15,313 bases of DNA, taken from assembly GCA_032378655.1 (NCBI GenBank), contig JAVYJS010000019.1, positions 1 to 15,313 of the forward strand, given 5' to 3'. Source of the stretch: Arsenophonus melophagi. Lineage in GTDB: Bacteria > Pseudomonadota > Gammaproteobacteria > Enterobacterales > Enterobacteriaceae. The notes below the pieces were generated by a model. That model did not search any database and had not been told where the DNA came from. It saw only the letters and a list, made by a program, of their open reading frames with translations. A program made the translations under genes and the position numbers. Of this stretch, positions 13,567 to 15,313 are shown piece after piece. Position 1 is the first letter of the stretch. The number at the start of each line of letters is the position of its first letter.

Positions 13567-14772
13567 TTAAGTAAAGTTAATATGATGATTAGACTGCTTT
13601 CTAATTACAATTGACTGCTTTGGTAAAGCTCCATGCATTAATAATAATCCAAAGATTGTCGCTAAAGTAGAACCCATTAGGATGCCTAGTCGTGCATAAA
13701 TACTACAATCATCGAAATCTTTAAAAGCTAAACCAGCAATAAAAATTGACATAGTAAAACCAATACCACATATCACTGAAACAGCAAATATTTGTTTAAG
13801 GTTAATTTTAGGTGGCAATTTTGCTAAACCTAATTTTATGGAGATCCAACTAAAGGCAAAAATACCTGTTGGTTTCCCAATTAATAAACCTAAGGTAATG
13901 CCAAGTGGCAGTGAACTAAAAAGATTCATGTAAGTCACACCACTAAATTCCAATCCAGCATTAGAAAATGCAAATAATGGTAAAATTAAATAAGCAACCC
14001 AAGGATGCAAGAGATGTTCTAATTCTTCAGAAGGGGAATTGTTTTTTTTTCCTTTCAGGGGTATTAAAAAGCCTAAAATAACACCAGATAATGTTGAATG
14101 AATACCTGATTTTAAAATACAAACCCATAAGATTATTCCAAGAATCAAATAAACCAATGTATTTTCAACTTTACTCGAATTGATCCATATCAATATTAAA
14201 ATAGAAAGCGTAGCTAACCCTAATGAAATAATGGAAAGAGATTTAGTATAACATGAAGCAATGATAATAATCACGCCAATATCATCAATAATTGCTAAGG
14301 CAAGCAAAAATACTTTTAACTCTGATGGCACACGCCGGCCAAACAGTGCCATAACACCAAGTGAAAAAGCTATATCTGTTGAAACTGGAATCGCCCAACC
14401 TTGACGGGTAACTTCATTATTTGCATTAAAAAATAGATATACTAGAGCCGGTACAAGCATTCCGCCTATAGCAGCAAAAGCTGGGAATATTGCTTTATCA
14501 CGACCAGATAAAGAGCCATTTATAAGTTCTCGTTTAACTTCCAAGCCAACAACTAAAAAGAAAATGACCATTAAACCATCATTTATCCACCATAAAAAAG
14601 GTTTATCAATATTTAATACACTAATCTTAATCGCAATCGGAATATTAAGAAATTGCTGGTAAATACTTTGTAACGGGGTATTAGCTATAATCAAAGCTAA
14701 TACGGCTGCAATAATCAACAGAAAACCGCTTGCTGTTTCTAATTTTAGAAATTGCCGTATAATTGCTGTCAT
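13567..14772 (-). CDS. nhaA: Na+/H+ antiporter NhaA
   Basis: NhaA is an inner-membrane antiporter that exports Na+ in exchange for H+ and helps control internal pH. The 401-residue product is largely hydrophobic with about a dozen membrane segments. Positions numbered as in E. coli are intact: Asp133 in STDIAF, the ion-binding pair Asp163-Asp164 in AIIDDIG, Lys300 in LIGKPTG, and the pH-sensing candidates Glu78, Arg81, Glu82 (GLEVKRE) and His225 (KSGIHSTL). GIGFTMSIFIAGLAF near the C-terminal end is conserved. The C-terminus runs about 13 residues longer than in E. coli (388 aa) and is basic and polar (RKQSNHHINFT). The ATG at 14772 matches the family, with AAGG 10 bases upstream. Its E. coli regulator gene nhaR is not adjacent. 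Confidence 0.96.
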   Translation of the reverse strand: MTAIIRQFLKLETASGFLLIIAAVLALIIANTPLQSIYQQFLNIPIAIKISVLNIDKPFLWWINDGLMVIFFLVVGLEVKRELINGSLSGRDKAIFPAFAAIGGMLVPALVYLFFNANNEVTRQGWAIPVSTDIAFSLGVMALFGRRVPSELKVFLLALAIIDDIGVIIIIASCYTKSLSIISLGLATLSILILIWINSSKVENTLVYLILGIILWVCILKSGIHSTLSGVILGFLIPLKGKKNNSPSEELEHLLHPWVAYLILPLFAFSNAGLEFSGVTYMNLFSSLPLGITLGLLIGKPTGIFAFSWISIKLGLAKLPPKINLKQIFAVSVICGIGFTMSIFIAGLAFKDFDDCSIYARLGILMGSTLATIFGLLLMHGALPKQSIVIRKQSNHHINFT

Positions 14773-14832
14773 TAATATAACCTTAATTTTAATTATCTAA
14801 ATGAATTTTACGCTAAAAATATAACTCTAAAT

Positions 14833-14861
14833 ATCATAATATTTTCTTAATGGTGTAGCAA
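14833..14861 (-). promoter_or_regulatory. Putative nhaA promoter
   Basis: On the minus strand TTGCTA (14861-14856) and TATGAT (14838-14833) are separated by 17 bases, matching the sigma-70 consensus at 4 and 5 of 6 positions. Transcription would begin near 14826, about 53 bases before the start codon. No operator resembling an NhaR site is recognisable. Confidence 0.45.
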
Positions 14862-15233
14862 AATTCGTTACTATTTACTTAGTAGTACATACTGAAAATA
14901 TTTTTTTTAGTGTATTTCTAGAATCTTTATGATTTTCTGAGTTAATGAGCTGCTTGTGTCGCTGTATATTACTTTATTAAAAGTATAACCCTTTCATTCT
15001 GTTCTATTATTTTACTTTAATATCTTGGAATGTAATTTCTATCTTGTTTCTTCATACTCCTGATGTACTTTTAACTAATCTTAGTTCTTGCCGCTATTAT
15101 TTTATTTTAAATAGCTGATTCATATACATTGCTTTTAAATTAAAACTTATTAACAATGGAATAATTGCTTTATGTATTTTATTTTCATATATCACGTTAT
15201 AGTTAACAGTATGAATCCGTGAAGATACAGCTT

Positions 15234-15261
15234 GACACCGTCTTTATATAAAGACGGTGTC
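15234..15261. repeat. 28-bp perfect loopless palindrome
   Basis: GACACCGTCTTTAT (15234-15247) is the exact reverse complement of 15248-15261. Its outer GACACCG/CGGTGTC part is G+C-rich for this region. On the plus strand an A-run follows, which means that on the minus strand a T-run precedes it, the reverse of an ordinary intrinsic terminator. It may end the transcript of the gene beyond the window (dnaJ in E. coli), but the polarity is wrong for a standard one. Confidence 0.8.
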
Positions 15262-15313
15262 TCAAAAAATAGATTAGGATCTATTCATATTATGGGAATA
15301 ATGTTGTGTTTTC

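Larger units (their letters stand above)
14773..15313. other. Gene-free region upstream of nhaA
   Basis: This 541-base stretch holds the nhaA leader and a promoter candidate, and near its far end a 28-bp palindrome. No ORF with a recognisable domain is visible. In E. coli dnaJ lies in this direction, but its 3' end is not inside the window. The sequence is T-rich on the plus strand. Confidence 0.6.

Noticed and set aside
14583..14592. DnaA-box-like TTATCCACC
   Set aside because: A single imperfect match inside nhaA coding sequence; no cluster of boxes and no origin features nearby.
1..15313. CRISPR array, insertion sequence, phage or toxin-antitoxin genes
   Set aside because: No regularly spaced repeats, transposase motifs, phage genes or toxin-antitoxin pairs are visible; the palindromes share no common sequence that would suggest a mobile element.

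Overview
This window is a chromosomal segment of a gammaproteobacterium close to Enterobacterales. It looks like a reduced-genome insect endosymbiont or a similar long-term host-restricted lineage. The evidence is that every recognised protein aligns almost end to end with its Escherichia coli counterpart (IleS 938 aa, DapB 273, IspH 316, S20 86, NhaA 401). Base composition is AT-rich (about one third G+C by eye, lower between genes). The E. coli gene order is kept while neighbouring accessory genes are gone. I cannot name the genus from this window; Baumannia- or Blochmannia-like lineages fit the pattern.

Layout: positions 1-1195 hold no large gene, only several near-perfect inverted repeats and one possible 45-residue lipoprotein ORF (773-910, minus). 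Then, all on the minus strand, come carB (1196-4420), carA (4433-5599), dapB (5947-6768), ispH (6929-7879), lspA (8126-8626), ileS (8646-11462) and ribF (11492-12430). rpsT (12787-13047) is the only plus-strand gene. nhaA (13567-14772, minus) follows, then a gene-free stretch to 15313. Read on the minus strand this is the E. coli order nhaA - rpsT (opposite) - ribF - ileS - lspA - ispH - dapB - carA - carB. nhaR, rihC and intact fkpB are missing from their expected positions.

Functionally the genes are core: carbamoyl phosphate for pyrimidines and arginine (CarAB), lysine/diaminopimelate (DapB), isoprenoid precursors (IspH), lipoprotein maturation (LspA), isoleucyl-tRNA charging (IleS), FMN/FAD synthesis (RibF), ribosomal protein S20, and Na+/H+ exchange (NhaA). 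ribF-ileS-lspA-ispH form one compact transcription unit and carA-carB another. Two rare UUG starts known from E. coli (carA, rpsT) are preserved.

The most striking feature is an excess of perfect or near-perfect inverted repeats with almost no loop (0-4 nt). They have unrelated sequences and lie both between genes (a 62-bp perfect palindrome at 13148-13209; others at 77, 988, 1128, 5819 and 15234) and inside conserved coding regions (ispH 7139-7170, ileS 9108-9138). This points to a mutational process such as template switching rather than a mobile repeat family. A second point of interest is an 82-codon uninterrupted frame between lspA and ispH that looks like decayed fkpB joined in frame to ispH.
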